A DNA stretch of 64,000 nt from Corylus avellana (taxonomy: Eukaryota; Streptophyta; Magnoliopsida; Fagales; Betulaceae), in assembly GCF_901000735.1 (NCBI RefSeq), contig NC_081547.1, positions 9,158,193 to 9,222,192 on the forward strand. Reading direction: 5' to 3'. Of the stretch, positions 23,244 through 35,880 are shown piece by piece. Each line of letters begins with the position of its first letter. Positions within the stretch are counted from its first letter, which is position 1. The notes under the pieces were generated by a model that worked only from the letters and a program-made list of their open reading frames with translations, searched no databases and was not told the origin of the DNA. The position numbers were made by a program, and so were the translations under genes.

Positions 23244-23958
23244 AATAGGGTTACGCTTGTGAGTGGCTGTCACCTACAAACTTAATTTGCAAGCGGTATA
23301 TATGTCATATATGCGCCTTGTTTGGTTGTAAGTTAGAACCTTAGGAGGATACTCACACAAAAAAAAAAAAAAAAAAAAAAACAACCTTAGGGGGAGAAAA
23401 AAGAAATAATGCGTTAATTAAAGGTAGGAGTTCCCAAGTTGTTCCAATGGGCATGTCAGAGGTTTCGTACTAATTGGCCACTCTTAGCTGTAGGCCTGTG
23501 GCTTTAGGGACAAGGAAGGCCCATCTGCATTTAATGAGGCAAACGAAACAAAAAAGACCCACCAGGACCAATTATGTATCCTACTATTACTATTACTATT
23601 ATGTATGTTGTATCTATCAATCAATATCTTTTTTTTTGGTGGTGACCATGTGTGTCATCAAAATCAAGACTCTAGAGTATGGTTTTGGTAACCCTTATTT
23701 AATTTTAATATTATATATATCCCCTACTTGCCAAAAAAAATACTTGCTTCTTGGCCCCACCAACAATGCCCTAACGTATATAATTCAAATAATTTTATTG
23801 TGAAGGGAAAAACATTTTTTTTTTTAAATGTATATATTTGAGATGAAGAAAATTAATATTGTAGGGTTTATTTCATATATATATATATATATATATATTT
23901 GAAGAGTTTTTAATTTTTTTGAAAAACTAGCTTATGGCTTGTGGGATGGAGCTAGTTC
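23244..23958. other. Intergenic stretch, no gene seen
   Basis: Contains an A run at about 23360-23382, a TAT/TAC run near 23585-23603 and a (TA)n run near 23873-23899. The open frame at 23474-23803 is low-complexity with no domain. Confidence 0.6.
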
Positions 23959-23959
23959 T

Positions 23960-24427
23960 ACCTAGGGTGACAATTGTGTTCACGTGTCAAATTTAGGTTA
24001 TATTGAAGTTGGGATGTTAATTTAACCTATAATTTACGAACTCAACACGAACATGACACGTAATTTTAGGGTTAGAGTTTAGTTTAAAAGGGTTCAAGTC
24101 ATAAACGGGTCACTTGTTTAATAAACGTGTCGTGTTCGAGTTTGATATAAATGGGTTCGCAGGTTGAGGAGTTTATATAATTTATTTATTTTTAAAAATT
24201 TTTAAAGTAAATTTTAAGTTTAACTTAATTGAGGGTTGACAATTTAACCCGTAACCTATGAACTCGACACGAATACGACATATAGTTTTATAGTTAGGGT
24301 TTTGATTAAACAGGTCACTCGTTTATGACCTGTTTAATAAACGTGTTGTGTTTGGGTTGGCATAAACAGATTGGCGAGTTAACCGGTTTAACACGAACCC
24401 GACACGTGAACCACTTTGCCAACCCTA
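23960..24427. mobile_element. Fold-back MITE candidate with CACGTGTC/GACACGTG ends
   Basis: The left end TAGGGTGACAATTGTGTTCACGTGTC is roughly the inverse of the right end GACACGTGAACCACTTTGCC plus AACCCTA. Internal ACTCGACACGAA-like words repeat. The ends are imperfect and no target duplication is clear. It is non-coding. Confidence 0.5.
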
Positions 24428-24439
24428 GCTGAATCATGT

Positions 24440-24700
24440 GTATAAAATTAAATAGGTCAAACCTTTCAATCTTAACTTAATAATTTAGTGTTGGGTTCAT
24501 ATTAGATTTGCGAGTTATATCAAAAATTGTTATTCAAATCGTGCTGAGACATGATATAAGATTATATAGGTAAATCTTAACATAATCCCATTTAATAAAC
24601 AGATTACAGACCTCTCAACTTTAACTCATTAATTTCGTATTAAATTTATAGGTGATATCAAAAATTGAGACAAGTTGGGCAGTTTCACCAAATTTACGTT
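24440..24700 (+). repeat. Dispersed repeat also present at about 44500-45030
   Basis: Text such as TGATATAAGATTATATAGGT, CATTAATTTCGTATTAAATT and TTTGCGAGTTATATCAAAAA has close counterparts at 44513-44610 and 44990-45015. The repeat is degenerate, non-coding and of unassigned class. Confidence 0.45.
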
Positions 24701-25505
24701 ATTTTTGTCATTGAAAAGGCTCGTTAATTTAGGCATGTATGATGTTTACGCAAAATCAAATGATTAGAATAAAATAAACAAACACAGATATTAAAGGCCG
24801 TTGAGCTTGGGAACCATTATTTATTATGTGTCACTGTTTATAAATTCGACATGAGATAATGCTGTTAATTAAGCAGGAAAGAGACGTGGATTGTCGGGTT
24901 AACCCTTGCTTACGCTACCACAATTTACCACATTAATTCGCTGCTCAGTCACGAACAGCTCTCTCTTTGTTCTTTTCCCCCTCCCCCCCAAGTCAACAAA
25001 CAACGTCGTTTGTGTATGTTTGTCTATTAGCTAGATTTCCTTCTAGCTAGAGCTAGGGTTTTTTTAATTAAAAAAAAAAAAAAACTAATTAATCACACCC
25101 TCGTGTTTAGAATCTGTAATTTAGCTCTGAATTTAATAAAGTTTTTCGTGCCTAGCTAGCTTATGAAATTGAGGGCCCTTGTCCCTCTTTTCCCTCTTTT
25201 CGGACGTGCATGGCACATCTTTTATTGGTATCCTCAATTTAATCACCTAAAATTTATTTGTTTATCACCCAATTATGCATTACATACTTGAAATGCGTGC
25301 TAATAACTGTAGTAAGATACGCTTTTAAGAAAGGAAGAGCCTTTTTATTGCTGTGATTTCGTAAATAAAAAGTCCCAGTATTTCTTAAAAGATAAATATT
25401 ATGGCTCAATTTTTTTTTATTTTTTATTTTTTATTTTTTTTTTACAAATTTCATCTTACGAATAAACTATTAAATTTGTAAACTTATATAGATCATACAT
25501 AAGTC
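24701..25505. other. Intergenic stretch, no gene seen
   Basis: AT-rich with A and T runs (25070-25084, 25408-25442). A GC-poor stretch with GCTAGCT-type words near 25030-25160. No gene supported. Confidence 0.6.
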
Positions 25506-25521
25506 AATGGTGAACCCCACA

Positions 25522-26017
25522 CTGATCTAGTTTGCCTCAAGCTTGATCTTGATTCTCTCGGGCTTGGCCGCCACTCCCACTCCGGTTCTACTCTTGATTA
25601 TTAGTTTTGTTTTTTGTTTCCTTGTTTTGTTTCTGTTTTGGTTTTCCCTGTAGTTTTTGTTCTTGTTTTATTTGCTTGTAATAAGGTCTTGTTCTCTTGT
25701 TGATCTATGGGGTATTTGTTGTTAGTCCAGACCCTTAGTTGTGGACTAAGGAATAAGCTCTACCTATGCATTGAATTGTGTCTGCCTAGAGCAGATCTGT
25801 TATTTCATTTGAAGATTAGTCATAAGTTAGCGAAAGTTGTCATAGATAGATTTTAAATGATAGAATGTTATGTATGTGTCTATGATGTTATAACTTTATA
25901 ACTTTGGCTATGATTTGCATTCTTTGAGCTTTGGGCTTTGTGCTCTTGTGATGTAAGAGCTATATGTTTGCGATCTTTTTTATTAATGAGATTGAAATGA
26001 TTTTCCCTTTCAAAAAA
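25522..26017 (+). mobile_element. LINE 3' end, 5'-truncated, with ~16-bp TSD
   Basis: Flanked by AATGGTGAACCCCACA (25506-25521) and AATGGTGAACTCTACA (26018-26033), 14 of 16 identical. The insert ends in TTTCAAAAAAA. The body has the TTTTGTTT-rich 3' untranslated character and ends with TTATTAATGAGATTGAAATG, a layout common at plant L1-type LINE 3' ends. No coding domain remains. Confidence 0.7.
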
Positions 26018-26150
26018 AATGGTGAACTCTACAAATCTAATAATTGATTTATTCAATTTATAAGAAAATATGTGTCAAATATAAAAAACTTATTGACGCT
26101 TAGCATTATTTTGAAAACACCGGCAATTTTAAAAGGCTAAATTATAATTT

Positions 26151-27067
26151 GGGGAAACTTCAGAAAGCCCTCCTAAACTTCCAGGCGTTTTGACATACCT
26201 CCTGAATTTTCAAAACTCTCACTTAGACTCCCCGAACTTTGGTTTTCTCTCACTTTGGACCCTTTTAACGTTAAAGTCAAACAATTTGATTTTTTATACC
26301 CATTTTACACTCCCCCAAAACTACGTCGTTTTGTGTCCTAAAACTACAACACCTATCCCGCTTAAAACGACGTCATTTTAGACATTAATTTTTTTTTTTT
26401 TTTTTAAAGAAAAGCAAAATAAATAAAATTTAAAAAAAAAAAAAAAAAAACGAAATTGGGGGTGGCTCTTGGCCAAAATGGGGTGGCCAGACCACCCCAT
26501 TTTTGGCCAAGGGGGTCGCTGGAGCCACCCCCTGGCTGATCTGAGGGTGGTTCATGGCCAAGTGTGTGGTCCGGCCACCCCTTTGGCCAGAAAAAAAAGA
26601 AAGGGGATTGGGTACTCTTGGGGGTGGCCGGACCACCCCCAAATGCACCCGATCCCCCCCCTCCCTTTTTTTTTTTTTTTTTTTTTTTTTTTATTATTTT
26701 TTTGGCATTTTGGGGGTGGCCAGACCACCCCCATGGCCAAGGGGGTGGTCCGGCCACCTCCAGACTGGCCAGAGGTGGCTCAGCCACCCCCGATTTTCTT
26801 TTATTTATTTATTTTTTAATATTATGCTCAAAATGACGTCGTTTTGGGTTGGATGGTAATGTAGTTTTGAAGCCCAAAATGATGTATTTTTTTAGTTCAA
26901 AACGACGTAGTTTTGGTTGAGGGTAAAATGGGTATAAAAAGTTAAAAAGGTTCAAAATGAGAGAAAATCAAAGTTCAGAGAATCAGAGAGCCTAAGTGAG
27001 AGTTTTGAAAATTCAAAGGATAGGTCAAAACGACTGAAAGTTCATGAGGGCTTTCTAAAGGTTTTCC
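26151..27067. mobile_element. Mutator-type fold-back MITE, 9-bp TSD TTATAATTT, with GGGGTGGCC palindrome core
   Basis: The ends GGGGAAACTTCAGAAAGCCC and GGGCTTTCTAAAGGTTTTCC are inverted copies, continuing through the CTCACTTAGACTCCCCGAAC / AGAGCCTAAGTGAGAG region. The flanks TTATAATTT (26142-26150 and 27068-27076) are a perfect 9-bp target duplication. The centre (26458-26792) is a GC-rich series of GGGGTGGCCAGACCACCCC-type palindromes separated by A and T runs. Those palindromes open several overlapping chance frames. Same terminal family as 22858-23234, with a larger core. Confidence 0.85.
26458..26792. repeat. GGGGTGGCC/GGCCACCCC palindromic array
   Basis: At least six units combining GGGGTGGCC, GACCACCCC and GGCCACCTC are arranged head-to-head, with poly-T (26667-26692) in the middle. 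The sequence reads similarly on both strands. It forms the core of the surrounding MITE and resembles 7690-7870. Confidence 0.8.
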
Positions 27068-27076
27068 TTATAATTT

Positions 27077-29540
27077 TATTAAAAGCTTAATTGTGTTTTT
27101 TAAATTGCGCTTTTTTAAATTATAAATCTGAAAGGGACTCAAAACTTAGTTCCACCACGTCCCAATTAATTCTTGATTAGAAAAACTAACACACACCAAC
27201 CGTGCATTTTATTATATTAAATGTCATTTCTGTTTGTTCTTCCTTTTTGTCATGTTGATATTTTGTAGCCGATTGAATAGTGTATATTAATAATTGAGAA
27301 GAATACTTCAACTAACATGTTCCAATGCATGCTTTTGTCTTGTACGATAACCAACTAATTAACCCTCTAATCACATAAGACAAAAAGACAATTTACGTAG
27401 TAAAAGATCCACGTATTAGATTAATTTAATAATGCATTCCCGCGGAACAGTAAGGATTAATCAAATGTTTCGCAGGTTCGAAGCTGTGAGAACTTCAGAC
27501 AAGATCCCTGATACGTGGCTGTCAAAACAGAGGACGTCAGCCGCCGAAACGCCGTCGTCGGGTCACCGTCTCATGCAGGAGAGGTTCAATCAAGGGCTAG
27601 GGTGACAGTTGGCGGTGTGATATGATAAGAAGGTGCGCCGTGAAATACCAGATGCAACGTTTGCCTCGGGAAATGGTTCGAGCCTGACAGCTGAGAGGGG
27701 TGGTGTGTACTGTGTAGTGAGGCCTGAGGATAAGTAGGCTAACCCTGACGGCGATGTGTAACGGCGAGTGGGTCCCACGTTTGGGACGTGGTTTGGGGTA
27801 CTGTTAAACTGTGGTTAGGGGCTGGTCATGATTCATGAATGCTAACGTGAGCGTGTGGTTAAGTTCACGCTTTGGCATTTATGGTGAAGTTCAAAAAAAA
27901 CACATTGAATTGTGTGGATCAGAGGGGTTTGGGGAAACGGGCAAGTTTTAGGAGTTATTTACGATTGTGGGAGATTTCTCTTTTTGTGTGCTGTGAAGAA
28001 AATACACGTGGCAAATGGACAGTGAGTGCAGTTTTTCATCCTTGAGCAACGTGTGTGCCTTGTCTCTTCTGAAATGGAAAATAGACTAGTGTAGAATTCA
28101 CTACAGATGGGGGTCCATTTTTCATTTGTTATCAGCCGTTTGATTTGGCTTTAATCAGCCATGATTCCAATTTTGCAATCGTGCAATTATTTCCTTTTTC
28201 CATTTCAATAGTACATGTAACTTATTACATTACCTTTTGTCGTAACATATAATGGATCTCTTGTGAGTAAGCCTATTCTAGTTATTATACCGGCCCAACA
28301 TCGATACAACCTTATGTTAGGTTAATTGGCAACGAAGCCAACAAGTTGGTCGAATATGATCTATAGTAGGCCAACACAACTTAAGTTGGTCTTGCCTGAC
28401 TAGACCTAACTCAATTAGGTCAACCAGACCTGATTTAACATAGAAAAGTGGGTACATGAACATGAGGGCATAAAAATAAGTTGCATCCATAGTATCCTAA
28501 CCCTTATCATCTAGCTTATTAACATTTCATTACAATAAGATAATTAAGGAAGCGTCTTAAGCTAATAGAGTGAAGGACACAAAATCAAATTATGTTAGTC
28601 CTGAGCTTCTTCTCCAATGATGGTGCATTGGAAGCACTCCTTAAAAGGAAATGAATTGGATAACACTCATTCTTTAAACTAAATACTTTTACTCTTTCAC
28701 TTAGTTTCTTTTTCAAAGTTACCTAGAATTTATTTGAGACCAATTTTACAGGCCTTTTAGGCATTGAAGTGACCTCCCGCTCAAATACCGGCACATTACT
28801 TTAACCTTTCTTTTCTCTTTACCTTTCAGGCACTATCGATCGAGGCTAGATGTGTGCTATAATATTTTTGTTTGAAGTTTGAATCTACACTTTTTTTATC
28901 AAGTTTCATTGGACATTAACTATACCTACCTTCCCCATATCAATTGGTTCAATAAATCTCTACTTTAAAAAAGGCATAGTTTAAAAGTTTGAAACCATGT
29001 AGGCAAGTTTTAGTTGAGACTTTCATTTATTTTAAATTTATTCTCCATAGGAGTTTTAAGTTGAGCCCTATACCAGAAAGAAGCATCCGATCATGTGAAG
29101 GCACATCAGTGGCAATAGAGTGGCAGCCTCAGATTCTCATCGCTTTGCCCTTTTAAAAATCACCCTTTAATTTGAACCAAAAAAATCCAGCAGGGGCCCG
29201 CACCACCAACAGATCTGATCTGTTCATCAATTTTGCGCGCCGCCTATGTTAAGCAAGGACAAAGCGTAGCAGCCAAACTTAACCTTTTCCGCAATAATTT
29301 TCAAATCTCAAAAACCCGCCACATAAACGACGCCGTCTCAAGCAGCCAAAAAACCCAAAAAGACCGAGTGTGTTTAGCTCGGAAGGGTCAGATCCGAAAT
29401 AAAACGAAAAACCAGAGGCATTTATAAATCAGAGCAGTCGACGGTCACCCACAGCCAAATCCACGAAGCAAGATTGGGTGTGACTCTCTGAGCAGACACA
29501 GACGAGAGGTGCACATGTCCGTATGTGCATGGAGTCGCAA
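27077..29540. other. Intergenic stretch upstream of the kinase gene
   Basis: 27470-27870 is noticeably GC-richer, with many ACGT and CGNCG words and CACGTGGC near 28005, but without a supported frame. It could be a remnant of a gene or an upstream regulatory region. 28260-28460 has TAGGTCAACC/GGTTGACC-like words. I see no gene with domain evidence. Confidence 0.5.
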
Positions 29541-29559
29541 TAATTACTTCATCGCACAC

Positions 29560-29719
29560 TGTATTTTTTCCTTAAGCTCGTAATTTCGCATTTCTGTCTT
29601 TCTCGCTTTGGCGCTCTCTCTCTCTCTCTCTCTAGTTTTTTTAAATTCATTTCCGTTTTGTACGTGATTGGTGTTGTGATCTGCGCGGATGTGAAAGAAG
29701 AAGAAAGGAGAAGAAAACA

Positions 29720-29755
<36 letters not shown>

Positions 29756-31097
29756 ACTCTCACTCGTTGCGTTTGTTCTTTTAGATATATGGAGAAGCTT
29801 GTTGTTCTATTTTTGAATCTCTCGTTTTGTTTTTGTGCTCTTCACGGGAGTCAAGTGGTCTGCTGCTGTAAATGGTCCTGTTGTGTTGTTGAATCTACCT
29901 CGTTCGTCTTTATTGGTTTCTGTTTTTGTTTTTTTAATTTTTTTTTTATTTGAGTGGAAATTTTGAAGGCTTAGCTAGTAAATGTATATGTGTGTGTGTG
30001 TGTGTGTGTATCATTGTATGTGAGCGCTTGGCTGAATCCCTTTTTTTTTTCTTTTCTTTTGTTGGCGTGTGTTTGGTTGTCCGGAAAATATATGTGTTTG
30101 GATCCTAGGCTGTAGTTTTGTTAGGTTCCTGAAACATGTGACTCGAATGGTGACAAGATTAGTCGGGGGGTGGGGGTGTACAGAACAGGAATCACAATGA
30201 GTTGATATGTTGTATTTTCTTCTTAGATTTTCTTACAGTTTCTCTGCGACCAAACAGAGCGTTTGTCTTCAATCTGCTGGTTCCGATGCTGACAAAAACT
30301 TTTTAATCTGGACTGTGCAGGCTAGCACTTGGTGGGGCTTCAAACTCGGCTTAAATTGAGATAGTCGAGCGTTTCAACAGAGATTCACTGTCATATACGG
30401 CCTCTGCATCTCTCTGGTCATTTCCGCGATTTGATTGTTTTTGGTTTGGCATAGAGCAGTGGTGCTGAATTGAGTAGTAGAATCCTTTGGCCATTGTTCT
30501 CTCGATTTCGTTTCCGTGGAGAAAAAGCCCATCTCTGGGGTGGATCCAAGTTTTAACAACTCACTTTACCCTTGGGAGCTGTTTCTTTCCCAGTTTTGAC
30601 TCATTGATTTGAGGGGTAACAGTAGAGCTCTACTTTCGCGGTTGTGTCGTTTTGCCTTTTGTATTGTTTTGCATAACAGTATTCGAAAATCCTCTTACTT
30701 TTGAGGTTTTCGTTGAGGAGAAACTGAGGCGTCTTGCTTTATGAGTCGAAGGGGTAATTAGATCCAATAACGTCGTTACCATTTTGGGAATATTAATTCC
30801 AAGATTTTCACTGCATAAGCGCAGGAAAAGTGAGGGGGGAAGAGAGTGTTTCAGGAATTGGTGTGAATCGGTGAAAAGGGTCTTGTCATTGTTGGCTCCG
30901 CAGGTTCTTAGTGGAACGGTGAGCATGTCGGTTGTACATGTCTTGGCGTCCAACATGGTGGGGGCAGAGTAATAATGCAGGTATTTTTGTTTGCGTCACT
31001 TTAGACATGTGCTCCAGCCACTATATTGAAATGGGTTTGATGGGTTTTAAGAATTGGATCTGTTGAAGAAGAAGGTTTGGTTGAATTTGTGGCGTCC
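29560..31097 (+). promoter_or_regulatory. Probable promoter/5' leader of the kinase gene with CT microsatellites
   Basis: Pyrimidine tracts (CT)n at about 29614-29633 and 29725-29751 and a (TG)n run near 29989-30009 precede the coding start at 31098 by about 1.4 kb. CT tracts are common in plant 5' leaders. A 5' untranslated intron is likely, but I could not fix its splice sites. Several short upstream ATG frames exist in this stretch. Confidence 0.45.
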
Positions 31098-34000
31098 ATG
31101 AGTCAAGAACAGAAGCGAGGGAAGCAGGAGAAGGGCTCCGATGTCGAAGCGAAGGTCGTCGTTGCGGTTAAGGCATCGAAGGATATTCCCAAGACTGCTC
31201 TTGTCTGGGCCTTGACGCATGTTGTTCAACCTGGGGATTGCATCACTTTGCTTGTGGTTGTCCCTTCGCCAAGTTCCGGTATCTTATCCATGCGCCTCTT
31301 GTTGATTTATGCGCCTTTTCTTGACAAATATCAATTAACTGCTAGTGTTATATAGAAGTTAATGCCTTTTATTGGAATATACTTTTTTCAACTTCCAATT
31401 TTGACTTTTAATGTAATTGATCGCTTTCCTTTCATTCCTTCATTCCAACTTTCTGAAGGGGTTAATTTCCTTGTACTTTTTCTGGTCTGATGTTTGGTTG
31501 TTTGGATAACTATAGTTTACATTTCCAACCTGCTGGTCAGTGTTGCCACCATTGGATCAGTTTCATTGAGTTAGTGCTGGCTGAATATGTTACTTTAATG
31601 ACGAGGAATATGCTTGATCTTTTTTCTTTTCTTCTGTTTCTTGGATTGTTGGGGCTGGATTTATATGCCTATCCCAGTATTTATTTGAGTTTATGACGAA
31701 CATGTGATCCTTGGATCATCCTTTACACTAATTATAGTGTACTTTTGGGAAAGGAAAAATGTTTTTGACATTGACCAGCTTCCAGATCTTGCTTTCTGCC
31801 TTGGAATATTTTTGGGTTTTTATAAAACCACTAGGCATCTCTGTCATTCATTTTGTTACTGGAATTATAATTAAGGTTTTAGAAAAACCCATTCTCAAGA
31901 TGATAAACTTTGGTTTCCAAGTTCTGAACATCCTGCTGACGCCTTCTCCATTTTCCAACTTTGCTGACCTGTAGATAAATGCTAACTGACATTTAATTTA
32001 CCAAAATTCTTCAGGACGAAAACTATGGGTTTTCCCAAGATTTGCAGGGGACTGTGCCAGTGGTCACAAGAAATCTCATTCAGGAGCTAATTCAGAGCTG
32101 AAGGGTGACATTACAGATTCTTGCTCCCAAATGATCCTTCAACTTCATGATGTTTATAACCCAAATAAGGTAATTGCTTTATATATTTTCTATTTTCTCT
32201 GGTTCAAAGATTCTTCTCCATCCGTTTCTTCCATGTTTCTCATCCTGATTCTCTTTTGCAGATAAATGTCAGGATAAAAATTGTTTCTGGATCGCCTTGT
32301 GGTGCGGTGGCTGCAGAGGCCAAAAGAGCTCAAGCCAGTTGGGTTGTACTAGACAAGTATATTTTATTTCCCTATCTTTTTCACATTCAAATGCAATTCA
32401 TATGCATAACATTGTGAGGGAAATGAGGTCTTGTCTTTTGATTTCCTAATTTAGAATTTACATTCTTGCCTTTTTAATTATGTATCTTTGGTCTATCTTA
32501 ACTGACTAGTTATTTCAACAGACAGCTCAAACACGAGGAAAAACGATGCATGGAAGAGCTGCAGTGCAACATTGTGGTGATGAAGCGGTCCCAACCAAAA
32601 GTTCTCCGTTTAAATTTGGTTGGATCACCTCAGAAACAACCTGAAGTAGCCTGTCCATTACCTTCTGAGCAAGATGAAGCATCTGAAAAACATTCGAAAA
32701 AGAAGAAAGATTCTTTAAATTCTATTCGAGGGCCGGTTGTGACTCCAACTAGTAGTCCAGAGCTAGGGACACCATTTACAGCCACTGAAGCTGGAACATC
32801 TTCTGTGTCAAGCTCAGATCCAGGAACTTCACCATTCTTCATCTCAGAGATGAATGGAGATCTTAAGAAAGATGGTTCATTAGTCATTAAACAAAACCAG
32901 GATCTTAATGATACCAGTTCAGACACAGACAGTGATCATTTATCTTCGTCTTCATCAAGTTTAAGGTTCCAACCATGGATGGCTGAATTTCTAACTTCTA
33001 ATTGTCAGTCCTCTCACATAGATGGAAGTTCCAAGAGACATACTGATAAACCTCAAGCATCAACATCCAAAGCTTTGCAAGAGAAGTTCTTGAAACTTGA
33101 TGGAGAAACTGGAATTGGAGTGCTGAACTATCGAACTGATATGGAGTTCAGTGGAAATCTTAGAGAAGCAATCTCCCTATCGAGAAGTGCGCCTCCCGGC
33201 CCCCCTCCATTGTGTTCTATATGTCAACACAAGGCACCTGTGTTTGGAAAACCTCCAAGGTGGTTTAGCTATGCCGAACTGGAGATTGCTACAGGTGGAT
33301 TTTCCCAAGCCAATTTCTTGGCAGAAGGAGGGTTTGGATCTGTTCACAGAGGTATACTACCAGATGGTCAGGCAGTTGCTGTCAAGCAACACAAATTAGC
33401 TAGCTCTCAGGGAGATCTTGAATTTTGCTCAGAAGTAGAAGTTCTGAGTTGTGCTCAGCACCGAAATGTTGTCATGCTGATTGGGTTTTGTATTGAGGAC
33501 AGAAGAAGGTTGCTGGTTTATGAATACATATGCAATGGGTCACTGGATTCTCATCTATATGGTAATTTACTTGGATTTAGGACTGACAACATAAAGCTTG
33601 TTTCTAATATTTCATTTGGTAAATAGTTTCTTTATTTAAAAAGTGTAAAGCATATAAACTTTTGCAGACATATAATGACCAACTTTTTGTTCCGCTACTC
33701 CTAAACTTAATTGTGTGCGGTCAAGTCCGAACGTACTTAAAATAAATCTTCAGCTGTATTGTCTTCAAGACCTACTTATTCTCTATTAATAGAATTATTA
33801 GCAGTGTCATCACACCATCATAATTGTCAAATTTTTAATATATTGATAAAAATTAACTTTAGCATGCTAATGTTTTGGCAAGTAACGCTGGTTGTTAATT
33901 TAATGAGGACGTGGATTTGTTTCAGGACGAAATCGAGAGCCTTTAGAATGGTCTGCACGCCAAAAAATTGCTGTGGGAGCAGCTCGGGGCCTACGATATC

Positions 34001-35880
34001 TTCATGAAGAATGCAGGGTGGGTTGCATTGTCCACCGTGACATGCGGCCAAACAACATCCTCATCACCCATGATTTTGAACCACTGGTACGGCAATTCGA
34101 TTTACTCCTATCTAATTTAGAAAAGTTCATATGTAAATTGTTAATTATCATAGCTTTGCTGTTGCATCCTTCAACTCCAATCGAGCCTCTTTTTGGTCCT
34201 CCCATTTTCAAGTAAAATGTTGTGAATGTTTATTTTCCTACACTACATCGTAGAATATATGGATAGTAATTTTTTTTCTCAAATATTGTAGTTCCGTTCG
34301 AGATTGAGATGTTTCTTTAGCTATTTTTTAAGGTGCATGAAATGGTTATTTTACATGACAGTGTGTAGGAATATTGCTTAGTGTTGTGATATTGCTTCAA
34401 ACTTTTGTTTTGCAAGGTTGGTGATTTTGGCCTGGCAAGGTGGCAGCCGGATGGAGACACAGGTGTGGAAACAAGAGTAATTGGAACATTTGGGTAAGCA
34501 TGATAGCTGTTGTTTTTATGTTCTACATTCCCCAAGCAATTACAGAATCTTACAAGCCATTCTTCTACACTCTAGGTATTTGGCTCCAGAGTACGCACAA
34601 AGTGGCCAAATCACGGATAAAGCTGATGTTTACTCTTTTGGGGTTGTATTGGTGGAACTTGTTACAGGAAGAAAAGCAGTGGATCTCAACCGGCCCAAGG
34701 GCCAGCAGTGTCTTGCTGAATGGGTACGATTTTATGGGATTCTATTTTTGTATCTTAGCCTGTTGTGTTTTTTATTAAGTGCATACTTAGTAATCTATCA
34801 AATAAATGCTCGTGTCCAGAAACTTGACTAATCCCTTAGGACCTGAAGTACGAATAGGAAAAGCAAACCATTTATTGTAGCTTTTGTTGTAGTTCCTCAA
34901 GGTGTAGGTTCTTTGATTAATTCTTCTTGATTTACATATGCATCTTTATCTGGAACAGGCACGCCCATTATTGGAAGAATATGCCATTGAGGCACTGGTT
35001 GATCCACGGTTGGGGAATCGCTATTCAGAACACGAGGTCTTTTGCATGCTGCATGCTGCATCTTTATGCATAGGGCGGGATCCTCTTTCGAGGCCTCGCA
35101 TGTCACAGGTACAGAGAAAACTAAAAGAAAACAATCGTTTCTCTTCTCAATTTTGACCAAGAAAACAGTCACTGGGTTGGTGGTGGGTGAGGAAGGCCAG
35201 TATGATGTTATGTTGCCATCCTGCTCACTCTGTAGATACTCAACAGATATGTTTTTGCAGTATTGAATCAGCACCCACATTTGAATTCCACAGTTTGTAT
35301 GGTTTCCATTTGGTAAACTGGACATCATCAAAAGGGATAATGCAACATTGGAGTCGTATGGGAATGTGGAGACAAGTGGAAAAGATATGTGACACTTTCC
35401 TGAGAGGATGTGTCTATGTGGATAGAGGATTCTTTTCGAATGTTGTATGAGTAGTGGGAGCCTGTTAACATGGAAAAATATTGATGGGAAAGGTTTGCTC
35501 TAGGTTTCATCATGGAAAGACCTGGAATTCTTTTAACCTGCTTAGAAATATCTTTCACATTGCATACTTCGATAGATGAGAGATACTTGTCATTGACATT
35601 TGGGACATGCATTTGCTTACTTTTTCTTTTCTTTTTGGTAAAGGTACTCCGCATACTGGAAGGTGACATGGTCATGGACACAAATTACATGTCAACACCA
35701 GGATATGATGTGGGAAACAGGAGTGGGCGGATTTGCACAGAGCAGCAGCAACATTATAGCGGTCCCCTCTCAAATGATGCAATAGAAGGGTTTAGTGGGA
35801 AGCTGTCTCTTGAGAGTTTGAGGCCACCATATTGGGAAAGGGACAAGGCAAGGAGGGCTTCATGTGATGATGTTTTGTAA
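31098..35880 (+). CDS. USP-like domain plus receptor-like cytoplasmic protein kinase
   Basis: The coding exons read from splice sites and phase are 31098-31278, 32015-32169, 32262-32356, 32522-33561, 33926-34086, 34417-34493, 34576-34723, 34959-35108 and 35644-35880, giving 747 residues with no stop. The N-terminal ~150 residues ([20 protein letters not shown] and later [13 protein letters not shown]) resemble a universal-stress-protein fold. A Ser/Thr-rich linker follows. The kinase domain runs about 390-690: glycine loop [10 protein letters not shown], lysine in VAVKQ (~430), HRDMRPNN (~526), DFG (~547), and GTFGYLAPEY before DKADVYSFG. The family includes plant proteins named 'inactive protein kinase SELMODRAFT_444075'. 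Lys, Asp and DFG are all present here, but the usual HRDxK lysine is Arg. No signal peptide or membrane segment, so it is probably cytosolic. The ATG at 31098 has family-like sequence after it (MSQEQKRG). Confidence 0.9.

Noticed and set aside
26404..26859. Six overlapping open frames on both strands
   Set aside because: They are produced by GC-rich palindromes and homopolymer runs in a MITE core; no domain, and all frames are open for the same compositional reason.
29544..29753. Arg/Glu-repeat frame on the minus strand upstream of the kinase
   Set aside because: Microsatellite translation, not a gene.
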